Shown here: positions 41,287 through 50,280 of the stretch, one piece after another
Layout of the letters: the number at the start of each line of letters is the position of its first letter
How positions within the stretch are numbered: the stretch's first letter is position 1
NCBI RefSeq assembly: GCF_900111685.1
Contig: NZ_FOHX01000001.1
Location: forward strand, 620,001-684,000
Length of the DNA: 64,000 nucleotides
Direction of reading: 5' to 3'
Origin: Nonomuraea wenchangensis
Lineage (GTDB): Bacteria; Actinomycetota; Actinomycetes; Streptosporangiales; Streptosporangiaceae
Notes under the pieces: generated by a model
The model's database searches: none
What the model was told of the DNA's origin: nothing
What the model saw: the letters and a program-made list of their open reading frames with translations, nothing else
Translations under genes and position numbers: made by a program

Positions 41287-42762
41287 TCAGGGGCCGTCGG
41301 GGTAGGTGAGGTGGACCCGGATGTTGGTCCAGTTCTGCGGGCAGTTGGCCGCCTGGCAGGTGCTGGGGTCGTGCACGCCGGTGAACTCCGGGCTCAGCTG
41401 CCAGGTCTTGCCGTAGTCGTAGGAGACCTCGAAGTAGGTGGACTGGCCGAGGTCGGCCGGGTCGAACGTGGTGCGGGCGTACATGCCGAACACCGGCGCG
41501 ATCGCCTCCCAGCCCGGGGAGAACGAGGGCTTGCCGTCGATGATGTACCGCTTGTCGAACAGCCGCTTCGGGTCCGCGCCGACCGGGCCGACGATGAGCC
41601 ACTGGGGCCGGCCCATGAAGGAGTTCTGGCCGAGGTCGTTGCTGAGGAACTTCACGTGGTTCGCCGGGACGATCTGGAAGCCGCCGCGGACGTTCTCGTC
41701 CCAGCTGAAGCCGACGTACGGCGAGGTCGAGAAGGTCATCGCGCCGGGGTGGTTGGTGTCCATCTGGCCGACGTGGGCGAACTCCGTGCCGCCGAAGCGC
41801 CCGGTGCCCTCGACCCGCTGGACGACGTCGGCGACCTGGCGCTTCGCGCCCTTGGCGTAGCCGACGTAGATGCCGCCGTTCTTCGTGTGCGTCTTGCCCG
41901 CGACCGTGTCACCCGCGGCCCAGTTCTCGAACTCGATGTAGGTCGGCGAGGCGTTGCGCACCAGGGGCTGGTAGGCGGTGAAGCGCAGCTTGCGCGGGGG
42001 CGCCGCGTCCGGGTTCGCGCGGAAGTGCTCGGCGATGGGGCTCCAGTCCTGCTTCGCCTCGTCGAAGTAGGACAGCGGCGCGCCGGTGGGCAGCGAGCTC
42101 TTCCCGCCGAAGATGCCGGAGCCGCCCGGGATGTCGGTGTAGATGGTGTCGGCCAGCCAGTTGCCCCAGTCGGCGCCGATGTACCGGTCGGGCCGGATGT
42201 TGAGCAGGCTGGTGGTCCAGTCGCGCTCGCCGGTGGCCGGGTCGAAGTTCTCGTAGCGCAGCGGGTCGTAGCTCTCCTCCGGCCAGACCTTGGAGCGCAG
42301 CACGTAGACCGACGTGGCGAGCAGGTGGCCCGCGGTGCCGTTGATGGCGCGGGAGTACTTCGACGCCCAGAAACCGTCGTTGGCCTTGACGGTGGCGGTC
42401 GCCGGCCGCTGCACGTGCCCGAGCACGGTACGCGTGCCGTCCAGCGCGACGTGCTCGATGGCGCCGCCCGTGGAGTTGTCGATCTCGACGTGGAACTGCG
42501 CGACGAAGCGCGGCTTGTTCTCCGGCGTGGCGTGCGGGGGGATCGGCGTTCCCACCATGTTGCTGATGCCCGCGGGGGGACCGCCGCGGTTGTCCCCGGT
42601 GGGCGCAGCGCCGTCCGCGGTGGCCGCGGTGGCGGGGGCGAGCAGCGCCACCGTCGCGAGGCTCACGCACCACAGGCGGGCGGCGCGACGTCGGCGGGTG
42701 GTCGTGGTGTGGGGGGTGGCTTGCATGGTGTCCGAGCGGGCTGCTCGGCGATCGGGAACCAC
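41287..42762 (-). CDS. Large secreted protein of unknown function
   Basis: A 491-residue exported protein I do not recognise. After an arginine-rich stretch (TTRRRRAAR) and a hydrophobic core ending ATAATA comes a mature region rich in aromatic and beta-strand sequence: PRFVAQFHVEIDNSTGG, FWASKYSRAINGTAGH, SYDYGKTWQLSPEF, and a Cys pair in STCQAANCPQ near the C terminus. The SYDYGKTWQ segment resembles an Asp-box/BNR strand. The GTG at 42762 has AGAAGGAGGG 8 bases upstream, better than the longer or shorter ATG options. It leads the leftward operon with the DUF6351 esterase from the operator-rich promoter. Confidence 0.7.
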   Translation of the reverse strand: MVPDRRAARSDTMQATPHTTTTRRRRAARLWCVSLATVALLAPATAATADGAAPTGDNRGGPPAGISNMVGTPIPPHATPENKPRFVAQFHVEIDNSTGGAIEHVALDGTRTVLGHVQRPATATVKANDGFWASKYSRAINGTAGHLLATSVYVLRSKVWPEESYDPLRYENFDPATGERDWTTSLLNIRPDRYIGADWGNWLADTIYTDIPGGSGIFGGKSSLPTGAPLSYFDEAKQDWSPIAEHFRANPDAAPPRKLRFTAYQPLVRNASPTYIEFENWAAGDTVAGKTHTKNGGIYVGYAKGAKRQVADVVQRVEGTGRFGGTEFAHVGQMDTNHPGAMTFSTSPYVGFSWDENVRGGFQIVPANHVKFLSNDLGQNSFMGRPQWLIVGPVGADPKRLFDKRYIIDGKPSFSPGWEAIAPVFGMYARTTFDPADLGQSTYFEVSYDYGKTWQLSPEFTGVHDPSTCQAANCPQNWTNIRVHLTYPDGP

Positions 42763-42780
42763 GGGATGGTCCCTCCTTCT

Positions 42781-42796
42781 GGTGTTGCGCATTATC
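42781..42796. promoter_or_regulatory. LacI-type operator copy a
   Basis: GGTGTTGCGCATTATC. Its complement contains GATAAT, a likely -10 of the leftward promoter. Copy b at 42860-42875 is its exact reverse complement. The TGCGCA centre suits a LacI-family site. Confidence 0.65.
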
Positions 42797-42853
42797 GCGG
42801 CTGCAAGTGTCGGCCAGTGTTCCGACCCGATCAGTGCCTGTCAAGATCTGGTA

Positions 42854-42883
42854 TTGACTGATAATGCGCAACACCACCATGAT
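42854..42883 (+). promoter_or_regulatory. Rightward promoter of ABC importer operon
   Basis: TTGACT (42854-42859), 18 bases, CATGAT (42878-42883). Operator b fills the spacer and operator c covers the start point. Confidence 0.5.
42860..42875. promoter_or_regulatory. LacI-type operator copy b
   Basis: GATAATGCGCAACACC, the exact reverse complement of copy a, lies between the -35 and -10 of the rightward promoter. Confidence 0.7.
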
Positions 42884-42896
42884 GTTGCGCATTATC
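42883..42896. promoter_or_regulatory. LacI-type operator copy c
   Basis: TGTTGCGCATTATC, a 14-base match to copy a; with copy b it makes an inverted repeat with a 9-base spacer. Confidence 0.7.
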
Positions 42897-42926
42897 GAAC
42901 CGGGGGGCAGCCCTCAGGAGGTACAG

Positions 42927-44252
42927 ATGATCACAAAATCCCGTGGCGCTTCGCGTCTGGCGGCCGGGCTCATCGCGGTGATGATGCTGAGCGCCTGCGG
43001 TGGCGGCGGCGACACCGCCGGCAGCGGCGGCAGCGGCGGCTCCGGCGACGGCGCGAGCACCCTACGGGTCTGGTTCCCCGGCAATCTCGCCGAGGAGATC
43101 TCCTGGGTGAACGAGAAGCTGGTCCCCGCGTTCGAGGCCGAGCACAAGGTCGACGTCCAGGTCGAGTTCGTCGACTGGGCCAACCTGGCCACGCGGCTGT
43201 CGACCGCCTTCGCCGGCGGCACCGCGCCCGACATCTTCGGGCACGGCAACGCCGCGGCGGCCGGATACGCCGCCAACAACCGGGTGATCGCGCTGGACGA
43301 CTACCTCGCCAAGATGCCCGACTCCGACGTGAAGGACCTGACCTTCCTCGACCAGGGCAAGGTCGGCGGCAAGCAGGTCATCATGCCGCTGCGGGGCTTC
43401 GGCCACCTGCTCGCCTACCGCACCGACCTGTTCCAGGAGGCCGGACTCGACCCGGCCTCCCCGCCCGCGACGTGGCAGGACCTGCGCGCCGCGGCGGACA
43501 AGCTCGTCGTCCGCGACGGCGACCGGATCACCCGCTCCGGCGTGATCTTCCCCGCCGACGACCCGACGAGCATGTCGCAGGCGTTCGGCAGCTTCCTGTT
43601 CCAGGCCGGCGGGAGCTTCGCCGACGAGAGCGGCACGACCGTCACCTGGAACTCCGACGCGGGCAAGCGCGCACTCGACTTCCTCGCCTCGTTCTACACC
43701 GGGCCGAAGGCCGTCTCCACCGGCCTGGGCGAGGCGACGAGCGGGGCGGGGGCGCAGCACCCGCTGGTCACCGGGCGCGCGGCCATGGCCGTGATCGACG
43801 AGGCGACGCTCAAGAGCATCCACGAGCAGGCTCCCGACGCCGCCGCGAAGATCAAGCTGGCCCCGCCGCTGAAGGACACCACCGCGGCGTCGTTCGGCGG
43901 AGCCGGCAACGGGCTGTTCATCAGCGCCGACTCCGGCCACAAGGACCAGGCGTGGCAGTTCATCGAGTTCCTGCTCAAGCCGGCGAACGCCAAGGCGTAC
44001 GTCCAGGCCGTCGGCGGCATCCCGGCGCGCGCCTCCCTGGCCACCGACCCCGAGCTCGCCGCCCAGCAGTACATCAAGCCCTACATGGACGCCGCCGCCC
44101 AGTTCCGCGGCAACCCCAACATCGCGACCTGGACGCAGCAGCGCGAGGCGCTGGCCAAGGAGATCGAGGCCGTGCTGCGCGGCAAGACGCCCGCCGCCGA
44201 GGCGCTCGACCGCGCGGCGACGGAGGCCGCGGCCCTGGCGAAGCAGAACTGA
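42927..44252 (+). CDS. Sugar ABC transporter substrate-binding lipoprotein
   Basis: A 441-residue family 1 extracellular binding protein. The lipobox LSAC puts the lipidated cysteine at residue 24, followed by a Gly/Ser-rich tether. LRVWFPGNLAEEISWVNE and the typical LITGRAAMAVI-like segment (HPLVTGRAAMAVIDEATL) mark the fold; FGGAGNGLFISADSGHKDQAWQFIEFL is the conserved C-terminal part. It binds the imported saccharide at the membrane. AGGAGGT precedes ATG 42927. It starts the rightward operon, with two permeases next. No ATPase is encoded nearby, so a shared MsiK-type ATPase is expected. Confidence 0.93.
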   Translation: MITKSRGASRLAAGLIAVMMLSACGGGGDTAGSGGSGGSGDGASTLRVWFPGNLAEEISWVNEKLVPAFEAEHKVDVQVEFVDWANLATRLSTAFAGGTAPDIFGHGNAAAAGYAANNRVIALDDYLAKMPDSDVKDLTFLDQGKVGGKQVIMPLRGFGHLLAYRTDLFQEAGLDPASPPATWQDLRAAADKLVVRDGDRITRSGVIFPADDPTSMSQAFGSFLFQAGGSFADESGTTVTWNSDAGKRALDFLASFYTGPKAVSTGLGEATSGAGAQHPLVTGRAAMAVIDEATLKSIHEQAPDAAAKIKLAPPLKDTTAASFGGAGNGLFISADSGHKDQAWQFIEFLLKPANAKAYVQAVGGIPARASLATDPELAAQQYIKPYMDAAAQFRGNPNIATWTQQREALAKEIEAVLRGKTPAAEALDRAATEAAALAKQN

Positions 44253-44294
44253 TCGGCCGACTCGAACGGATCTCCGAACGGATGAAGCTCCATC

Positions 44295-45242
44295 ATGGTG
44301 ACTGAGACCCGGCCACCGGGAACGTCCTCGGGGCCCGAGCCCGTGACGGCACGCCGGCCGAGCCGGAGCCCGCTCCGCTCGGCCCAGCGCCGGGCGGGCT
44401 GGATCCTGGTCCTGCCCGCCGCCCTCGCGCTGTCGCTGGTCACGATCGTGCCGATCGGGTACGGCTTCTACCTGAGCCTGACCTCGTACAACCCGGTCGA
44501 ACGCGGCGGGCCCAGGTTCCACGGCCTGGACGGCTACCTCGCCGTTCTCCAGTCCGGCGAGTTCTGGCACGCGATCTGGATCACCGTCCAGTACGCGTCC
44601 GGCACGCTGATCCTGGCCGTGCCGGCCGCCCTCGCCCTGGCGCTCCTGGTCAACGGCCGCTTTCCCGGCGTGGCCCTGTTCCGCGCGGTGCTCTACCTGC
44701 CGCGGGTGGTGCCGTTGGTCGCGGTGAGCATGATCTGGCTGTGGCTGTACTCCCACGACGGGCTGTTCAACTACCTGCTGGATCTGGTCGGGCTGCCACC
44801 GGTGGACTTCCTCACCGACGAGGACACCGCCCTGCCGTCGCTGATCGCGATGCGGGCCTGGAAGGCGCTCGGCGGCAGCATGATCATCTTCCTGGCGGGG
44901 CTCCAGGCGGTCCCGGCCTCGCTGCTGGAGGCCGCGGCCGTGGACGGCTGCGGGCGCTGGCGGACGCTGCGGCACGTGATCCTGCCGCTGCTCGTGCCGA
45001 TCACGACGTACGTGGTCGTGGTCGACCTCATCTACCTCGCCCAGTCCTTCTCCGAGATCTACGTCCTGACCTCAGGAGGTCCGCTGTCCTCCACGACCGT
45101 CCTGAACATGCTGATCTACAACGAGGCGTTCGAGCACTACAGGCTGGGCAACGCGAGCGCCATGGCGTTCCTGCTGTTCTGCCTGATCTTCGGCCTCGCC
45201 TACCTCAGCATCCGCTCGATGGCGAGAGGAGGCCGGCGATGA
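44295..45242 (+). CDS. Sugar ABC transporter permease (MalF-like)
   Basis: A 315-residue inner-membrane permease with six helices. The EAA loop that docks the ATPase is EAAAVDGCGRWRTLRHVILPLL near residue 215. TIVPIGYGFYLSLTSYN after the first helix and RAVLYLPRVVPLVAVSMIWLWLY are family landmarks. Its stop overlaps the start of the second permease. Confidence 0.95.
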   Translation: MVTETRPPGTSSGPEPVTARRPSRSPLRSAQRRAGWILVLPAALALSLVTIVPIGYGFYLSLTSYNPVERGGPRFHGLDGYLAVLQSGEFWHAIWITVQYASGTLILAVPAALALALLVNGRFPGVALFRAVLYLPRVVPLVAVSMIWLWLYSHDGLFNYLLDLVGLPPVDFLTDEDTALPSLIAMRAWKALGGSMIIFLAGLQAVPASLLEAAAVDGCGRWRTLRHVILPLLVPITTYVVVVDLIYLAQSFSEIYVLTSGGPLSSTTVLNMLIYNEAFEHYRLGNASAMAFLLFCLIFGLAYLSIRSMARGGRR

Positions 45243-46114
45243 GCGCGCGGACGGCCCGAGCGGGCACAGGCCGGCGCAGGGCGCTGCTCACCGGGGTGGT
45301 CACGCTGCTGGTGGCGATGCCGTTCGTGTGGATGGTGTCGCTGGCCTTCAAACCGAAGACCGAGGTGTTCAGCTATCCGCCGAAGCTGCTGCCCGACCAG
45401 CCGACGCTGGACAACTTCGCCTACGTCTGGAACTCCACGAACATCCCAGGGGCGATGGCCAACAGCCTCGTCGTGGCCACGCTCACGGTCGCGGGGAACT
45501 GCATCGCGGCGACGGCGGCAGGGTACGCCCTGGCACGGATCGACTTCCGCGGCTCGCGCCTGCTGTTCACCACGGTGCTGGGCAGCGCCATGGTGCCGTC
45601 CATCGTGCAGCTGATCCCGCTGTTCCTCATCGTCAAGGGCTTCCCGCTGGCCGGCGGCAACGACCTGTTCGGCCAGGGCGGCAGCGGGCTGCTGGACTCG
45701 CACGCCGGGCTCGTGCTGCCGATGCTGGTGCAGCCGCTCAACATCTACCTCGCCCGCCAGTACTTCCTCGACATGCCGGGCGAGCTGGCCGAGGCCGGCC
45801 GGCTGGACGGCGCCGGAGAGCTGCGCATCTTCTGGCAGATCTACCTGCCGCTGGCCCGGCCGATCGTCGCCACCATCGCCATCCTCTCCTTCACCGGCGC
45901 CTGGGAGGACTTCCTGTGGCCGCTGGTGGCGGTGTCGTCGCCGGAGATGCAGACGCTGCCGCTGGCGCTCAGCTCGTTCGCGGGCAGCGGCGTGACCCAG
46001 TACGGCCCGCTGATGGCCGGGACGTTCATCGCGATCGTGCCCGTACTGGTGATCTTCGTGGCCGGCCAGCGGCACTTCGTGCAGGGGCTGGGCGCGGGAG
46101 GGGTGAAGGGATGA
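45239..46114 (+). CDS. Sugar ABC transporter permease (MalG-like)
   Basis: A 291-residue permease. MPFVWMVSLAFKPKTEVFSYPP follows the first helix, NSLVVATLTVAGNCIAATAAGYALARIDF forms the second region, and the EAA loop is EAGRLDGAGELRIFWQIYLPLA. It pairs with the preceding permease to form the channel of a saccharide importer. ATG overlaps the previous stop and its own stop overlaps the DUF4127 start. Confidence 0.95.
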   Translation: MSARTARAGTGRRRALLTGVVTLLVAMPFVWMVSLAFKPKTEVFSYPPKLLPDQPTLDNFAYVWNSTNIPGAMANSLVVATLTVAGNCIAATAAGYALARIDFRGSRLLFTTVLGSAMVPSIVQLIPLFLIVKGFPLAGGNDLFGQGGSGLLDSHAGLVLPMLVQPLNIYLARQYFLDMPGELAEAGRLDGAGELRIFWQIYLPLARPIVATIAILSFTGAWEDFLWPLVAVSSPEMQTLPLALSSFAGSGVTQYGPLMAGTFIAIVPVLVIFVAGQRHFVQGLGAGGVKG

Positions 46115-47604
46115 CTCACCTCAGACCGGTCGTGACGCTGCTGCCGCTCGACGACCGGCCCGTGAACACCGGACACGTCGCCGGGCTGGCCGGCGCCGCC
46201 GGGACCCTGCTGCGGCTCCCGCCGGCCGGGCTCCTGCCGGCACGCGGCGTCCCCGGGGACATGGACGGCACGTCCCGGTGGCTGGAGGACGCCGCCGCCG
46301 GCAGCGACGCCGTCGTGGTGAGCGTCAACCAGCTCGCCCACGGCGGATTCGTCGCCTCGCGGCGCACCACCGAGCCGCTGGCCCGGACGCTGGCCCGCCT
46401 GGACGTGCTGCGGCGCATCCGGGCGAGCCGGCCGGACCTTCCCGTCCACGCCTTCGTCACGCTGATGCGGACCAAGAAGACCGACGGCGCCGGAGCCGAG
46501 CCGGACTACTGGGAGCGGCACGGCCGGCGGTTCTTCGCCCTGTCCGAGGAGATCTACCGGGCCGAACACGGACGACCCGGCGCGGTGGCGCCCGCCAGGG
46601 CGGAGATCCCCGAGCCGTTCGTCGCGGACTTCTTCACCCGGCGGCTGCGCCTGCACGCCATGCACCTGGCCTGCGTCGAGCTGGTGGCGGAGGGAGTCGT
46701 CGACACGCTGTCGATCCTGGTGGAGGACAGCACGGTCGAGAGCGTGTCCACGAGCGAGCGGGAGTGGCTGGAGTCCTGGATCGGCCGCCTCGGCCTCGGC
46801 GACCGGATCGGCTGCTACCCGGGCGCCGACGAGGCCGGCGCCGTGCTGACCGTCCGGGCCGCGCTGCAGCACGCCGGCCTGCGCCCGAAGGTGGCGCTCG
46901 CCTGCCTCGACCCGGACGCGCTCGGACGGATCGCGGCCTACGAGGACGTGCCCGTCCGCGACACGATCGCCGACCAGGTCGCCGCCATCGGCGCGGTCCT
47001 CGTCGAGGACGCCGACCGGGCCGACCTGGTGCTCGCGGTGCACCCTCCCGGCCTGCCCCCGCGCGACTGGTGCTCCGGGCCGGACCAGCCGGAGCGGCCG
47101 TCCGGCGACGCGGTGCGCCTCGCCGGACGGGTGCGGGACCTGCTGGAGGCCGGGCGCCCGGTCGCGGTGGCGGACGTCGCCGACGCCAACGGCGCCGACC
47201 CCGCCCTGGTCATGGCGTTGCGCGAGGCCGGCCTGCTCCCGCGCCTCGCCGGGTACGCGGCGTGGAACACCGCGGGCAACACGATCGGCAGCGCGCTGGC
47301 CCAGGGATGCAGCCGCCTGCTGGCCGCCAGCGACCGGCAACTGGCCGAGCACGCCCGCACCCTCGTCCATCGGCTGCTCGACGACTGGGGCTACCAGACC
47401 TCCGCGCGGCGCCGGTTCCTCACCGCCGGGACGGCCCTCCGGCCGGACCAGGTGGAGCGGGAGCTCGGCGAGCTGCTCGCCGACCTCGGCCCGCCGGCCG
47501 ACAAGTTGAGAATTGCGCCCGGCAGCGTCAGCTTCCCGTGGGATCGTCCGTTTGAGATCTCCTTTGAGTTGGAGCACCTCGAGGAAGGGAACGATCGCCG
47601 GTGA
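46111..47604 (+). CDS. DUF4127 family protein
   Basis: A 497-residue cytoplasmic protein of the uncharacterised DUF4127 family. The N-terminal TLLPLDDRPVN and the late AAWNTAGNTIGSALAQG are the family hallmarks; VVVSVNQLAHGGFVASR and CYPGADEAGAVL also fit. The repeated acidic and histidine residues suggest a metal or sugar-binding enzyme, but no reaction is known to me. Its start and stop overlap the permease and LacI genes by 4 bases each, so it is part of the import and breakdown operon. Confidence 0.85.
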   Translation: MTHLRPVVTLLPLDDRPVNTGHVAGLAGAAGTLLRLPPAGLLPARGVPGDMDGTSRWLEDAAAGSDAVVVSVNQLAHGGFVASRRTTEPLARTLARLDVLRRIRASRPDLPVHAFVTLMRTKKTDGAGAEPDYWERHGRRFFALSEEIYRAEHGRPGAVAPARAEIPEPFVADFFTRRLRLHAMHLACVELVAEGVVDTLSILVEDSTVESVSTSEREWLESWIGRLGLGDRIGCYPGADEAGAVLTVRAALQHAGLRPKVALACLDPDALGRIAAYEDVPVRDTIADQVAAIGAVLVEDADRADLVLAVHPPGLPPRDWCSGPDQPERPSGDAVRLAGRVRDLLEAGRPVAVADVADANGADPALVMALREAGLLPRLAGYAAWNTAGNTIGSALAQGCSRLLAASDRQLAEHARTLVHRLLDDWGYQTSARRRFLTAGTALRPDQVERELGELLADLGPPADKLRIAPGSVSFPWDRPFEISFELEHLEEGNDRR

Positions 47605-48656
47605 AAGACGCGCCCCGCCGCAGGCCGCGCCAGTCCGACATCGCCAAGCTGGCCGGTGTCTCGCAGACCACGGTCTCCATCGTCATCAACGGCAGGCATT
47701 CGGACAGCATCCGGATCCCCCCGGAGACCAGGAGGCACGTCTTCGAGGTGGCCCGGTCGCTGGGCTACACCATCGATCCGGTGGCGCGCAGCCTCGCCGG
47801 TGGGATGAACCATCTGATCGGCGTCTACACGTTCGAGTCGCTGTTCCCGATGGATCATCACGACTTCTACTACCCGTTCCTGGTGGGGATCGAGGCCGCG
47901 GCCGAGGCGCTCGGCTACGACCTGCTGATGTTCACCAGCGCCACCGGCTCGGACGGCGGCAGGTCGATCTACCGCGAAGGCGTCAACCGGCTCGGGCTCG
48001 CCGACGGGTGCGTGATGCTCGGCAAGGAGACCAACCGGGACGACCTCGTCCGGCTGCGGGACGAGGGGTTCAGGTTCGTGCTGATCGGCCGTCGTGACGT
48101 GCCCGGCCCCGTCACGTACGTCACCGCGGACTACGCGAACGCGACCGGCAAGGTCGTCGACCACCTGGTGGGCCTCGGGCACGAGCGCATCGCCTACCTG
48201 ACGGCCGCGGATCCGGGCGAACCGTCCGCCGACCGTGACGCCGGATTCCTCGCCGCGCAGACCCGGCACGGGCTCGACACCGACGGGCTCGTCCTGTCGG
48301 TCCGCAAGGAGGAGGGGCCGTCGGCCGAGGAGGTACGCCGGCTGCTGGCGGCCGGGGCCACCGCGTTCATCGCCCACGAGTCGGTGGTCGCGCTCAGGCT
48401 GCTCGACCTCCTCGCCGGGATGGGCGTGGACGTGCCGGGCGAGTGCTCGGTGGCCGCGCTCAGCGACGCGCCCGACGCCGTGCCGGGCCCGGAGCTCACC
48501 TGCTTCCGGATCCCGCGGCGGGAGATGGGGATGCGCGCGGTCGAGCTGCTGGTCCAGCAGCTCGAGTCGGAGGAAGAGGTCGAGCCGCGGGCCGTCGAGC
48601 TGCCATGCACCTTCGTCGCTGGGCAGACCAGCGGCTCCAACCGAAAGGAATCCTGA
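47601..48656 (+). CDS. LacI-family regulator
   Basis: A 351-residue LacI repressor. The helix-turn-helix is SDIAKLAGVSQTTVSIVIN near residues 12-30 with hinge VARSLGYTIDPVARSLAGG; the periplasmic-binding-like sensor domain follows (LIGVYTFESLFPMDHHDFYYPFLV, GHERIAYLTAADPG). It sits inside the operon it most likely controls, and three near-identical sites with a TGCGCA centre lie in the divergent promoter at 42781-42896. GTG start overlaps the DUF4127 stop. Confidence 0.93.
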   Translation: MKDAPRRRPRQSDIAKLAGVSQTTVSIVINGRHSDSIRIPPETRRHVFEVARSLGYTIDPVARSLAGGMNHLIGVYTFESLFPMDHHDFYYPFLVGIEAAAEALGYDLLMFTSATGSDGGRSIYREGVNRLGLADGCVMLGKETNRDDLVRLRDEGFRFVLIGRRDVPGPVTYVTADYANATGKVVDHLVGLGHERIAYLTAADPGEPSADRDAGFLAAQTRHGLDTDGLVLSVRKEEGPSAEEVRRLLAAGATAFIAHESVVALRLLDLLAGMGVDVPGECSVAALSDAPDAVPGPELTCFRIPRREMGMRAVELLVQQLESEEEVEPRAVELPCTFVAGQTSGSNRKES

Positions 48657-50267
48657 GTGACCGAGTTCCGCGCAGACGTACTGGTGGTCGGGGGAGGTTT
48701 GGGCGGCGTCGCGGCCGCCCTGGCCGCGGCCGGGAACGGTGCGCAGGTGGTGCTCACCGAGGAGACGGCCTGGCTGGGAGGGCAGCTCACCACGCAGCTC
48801 GTCCCGCCCGACGAACATCCCTGGATCGAGTCCTTCGGAAGCACGGCGAGTTACCGGCGGCTGCGCGACGGCATCCGTGAGTACTACCGGAGGGAATACC
48901 CGCTGCGGTCCGCGTCGAGGTCGCTGGCCCACCTCAACCCCGGCGCCGGCCGGGTCGGGCCGCTGTGCCACGAGCCGCGGGTGGCCCTGGCGGTGATCGA
49001 GGCCATGCTCGCCCCGTGGCAGGCGGCCGGGAAGATCACCGTGCTGCGCCGGCACGTCCCCACGACCGCCCAGGTCGACGGCGACCACGTGACGGCGATG
49101 GGCTTCCACGACCTGGAGACGGGCGGCGACGTCACCGTCACGGCCAGGTTCGTCCTGGACGCCACGGAGGCCGGGGACGTGCTGCCGATCACCGGCACCG
49201 AGTTCGCGACCGGCGCCGAGTCGCAGGCCGACACGGGCGAGCCGCACGCCGCGGCGGTCGCGCGGCCGGACAACATGCAGGCGGTGTCGGTGTGCTTCGC
49301 GCTCTCGCACCACGCGGGGGAGGACCACACGATCGACAAGCCGGACGACTACGCCGTCTGGCGGGCGGTGGCTCCCGAGTGGTGGCACGGGCCCCAGCTC
49401 GGCTGGGTCGCCCCGCACCCGCACACGCTGGAGCCCCGCCGCCACGTCTTCACCCCGAACCCGGACGACGACCCGACGGCCATCATCGCCGACCAGAGCA
49501 AGGACCCTGGGTCGGACGAGCTGTGGACGTTCCGGCGGATCCTGGCCCGCAACCACTTCCGGCCCGGCGCGTTCGACAGCGACATCACCATCGTGAACTG
49601 GCCGATGATCGACTACCTGGGCGGCCCCGTCATCGGCGGCACCGCCGAGCAGAACGCGGCCCACACCGCCGCGGCGCGGGCCCAGAGCCTGAGCTTCCTC
49701 TACTGGCTGCAGTCCGAGGCGCCCCGGCCCGACGGCGGCACCGGCTGGCCCGGCCTCAAGCCGCGTCCCGACGTCACCGGCACCGCCGACGGCCTCGCGA
49801 TGCGCCCGTACATCAGGGAGTCGCGGCGCATCCTCGGCCAGTACCGGATCGTGGAGCAGGACCTCGCGGTGGCCGTACGCCCCGAAGGAGCGGTCTCCTA
49901 CCACGACAGCGTCGGGGTCGGCTCGTACCGGATCGACCTGCACCCCTCGACCGGCGGGGACAACTACATCGACGTGCCGGCGTGGCCGTTCCAGATCCCG
50001 ATGCGGGCGCTGGTTCCCGAGCGCGTCCGGAACGTCATCGCCGCGGGCAAGAACATCAGCACCACGCACATCACCAACGGGTGCTACCGGGTCCACCCGG
50101 TCGAGTGGACCGTGGGCGAGGCGGCCGGTCACCTGGCGTCGTTCTGCGTGGCCAGGGACACCGAGCCGCAGCAGGTCACCGCGACGCCGGGCCTGCTGGC
50201 CGAGGTCCAGGAATCGATGGCCGCCCAGGGCATGGAGCTGGGCTGGCCGAATGTCACCTACTACTGA
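48657..50267 (+). CDS. FAD-dependent oxidoreductase (PF12831 type)
   Basis: A 536-residue flavoprotein. The FAD loop is DVLVVGGGLGGVAAALAAAG, followed by TEETAWLGGQLTTQ, the sequence typical of the FAD_oxidored (PF12831) group; the C-terminal FAD segment is NVIAAGKNISTTHITNGCYRVHP. Members oxidise or dehydrate unusual sugars or other hydroxyl compounds, but the substrate here is unknown. GTG 48657 directly follows the LacI stop, in the same operon. Confidence 0.85.
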   Translation: MTEFRADVLVVGGGLGGVAAALAAAGNGAQVVLTEETAWLGGQLTTQLVPPDEHPWIESFGSTASYRRLRDGIREYYRREYPLRSASRSLAHLNPGAGRVGPLCHEPRVALAVIEAMLAPWQAAGKITVLRRHVPTTAQVDGDHVTAMGFHDLETGGDVTVTARFVLDATEAGDVLPITGTEFATGAESQADTGEPHAAAVARPDNMQAVSVCFALSHHAGEDHTIDKPDDYAVWRAVAPEWWHGPQLGWVAPHPHTLEPRRHVFTPNPDDDPTAIIADQSKDPGSDELWTFRRILARNHFRPGAFDSDITIVNWPMIDYLGGPVIGGTAEQNAAHTAAARAQSLSFLYWLQSEAPRPDGGTGWPGLKPRPDVTGTADGLAMRPYIRESRRILGQYRIVEQDLAVAVRPEGAVSYHDSVGVGSYRIDLHPSTGGDNYIDVPAWPFQIPMRALVPERVRNVIAAGKNISTTHITNGCYRVHPVEWTVGEAAGHLASFCVARDTEPQQVTATPGLLAEVQESMAAQGMELGWPNVTYY

Positions 50268-50280
50268 GGAGGGTGCTCGC

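Noticed and set aside
38241..41309. A 1022-codon plus-strand frame
   Set aside because: Antisense shadow of the DUF6351 esterase; low-complexity Arg/Val/Gly/Asp composition and no domain.
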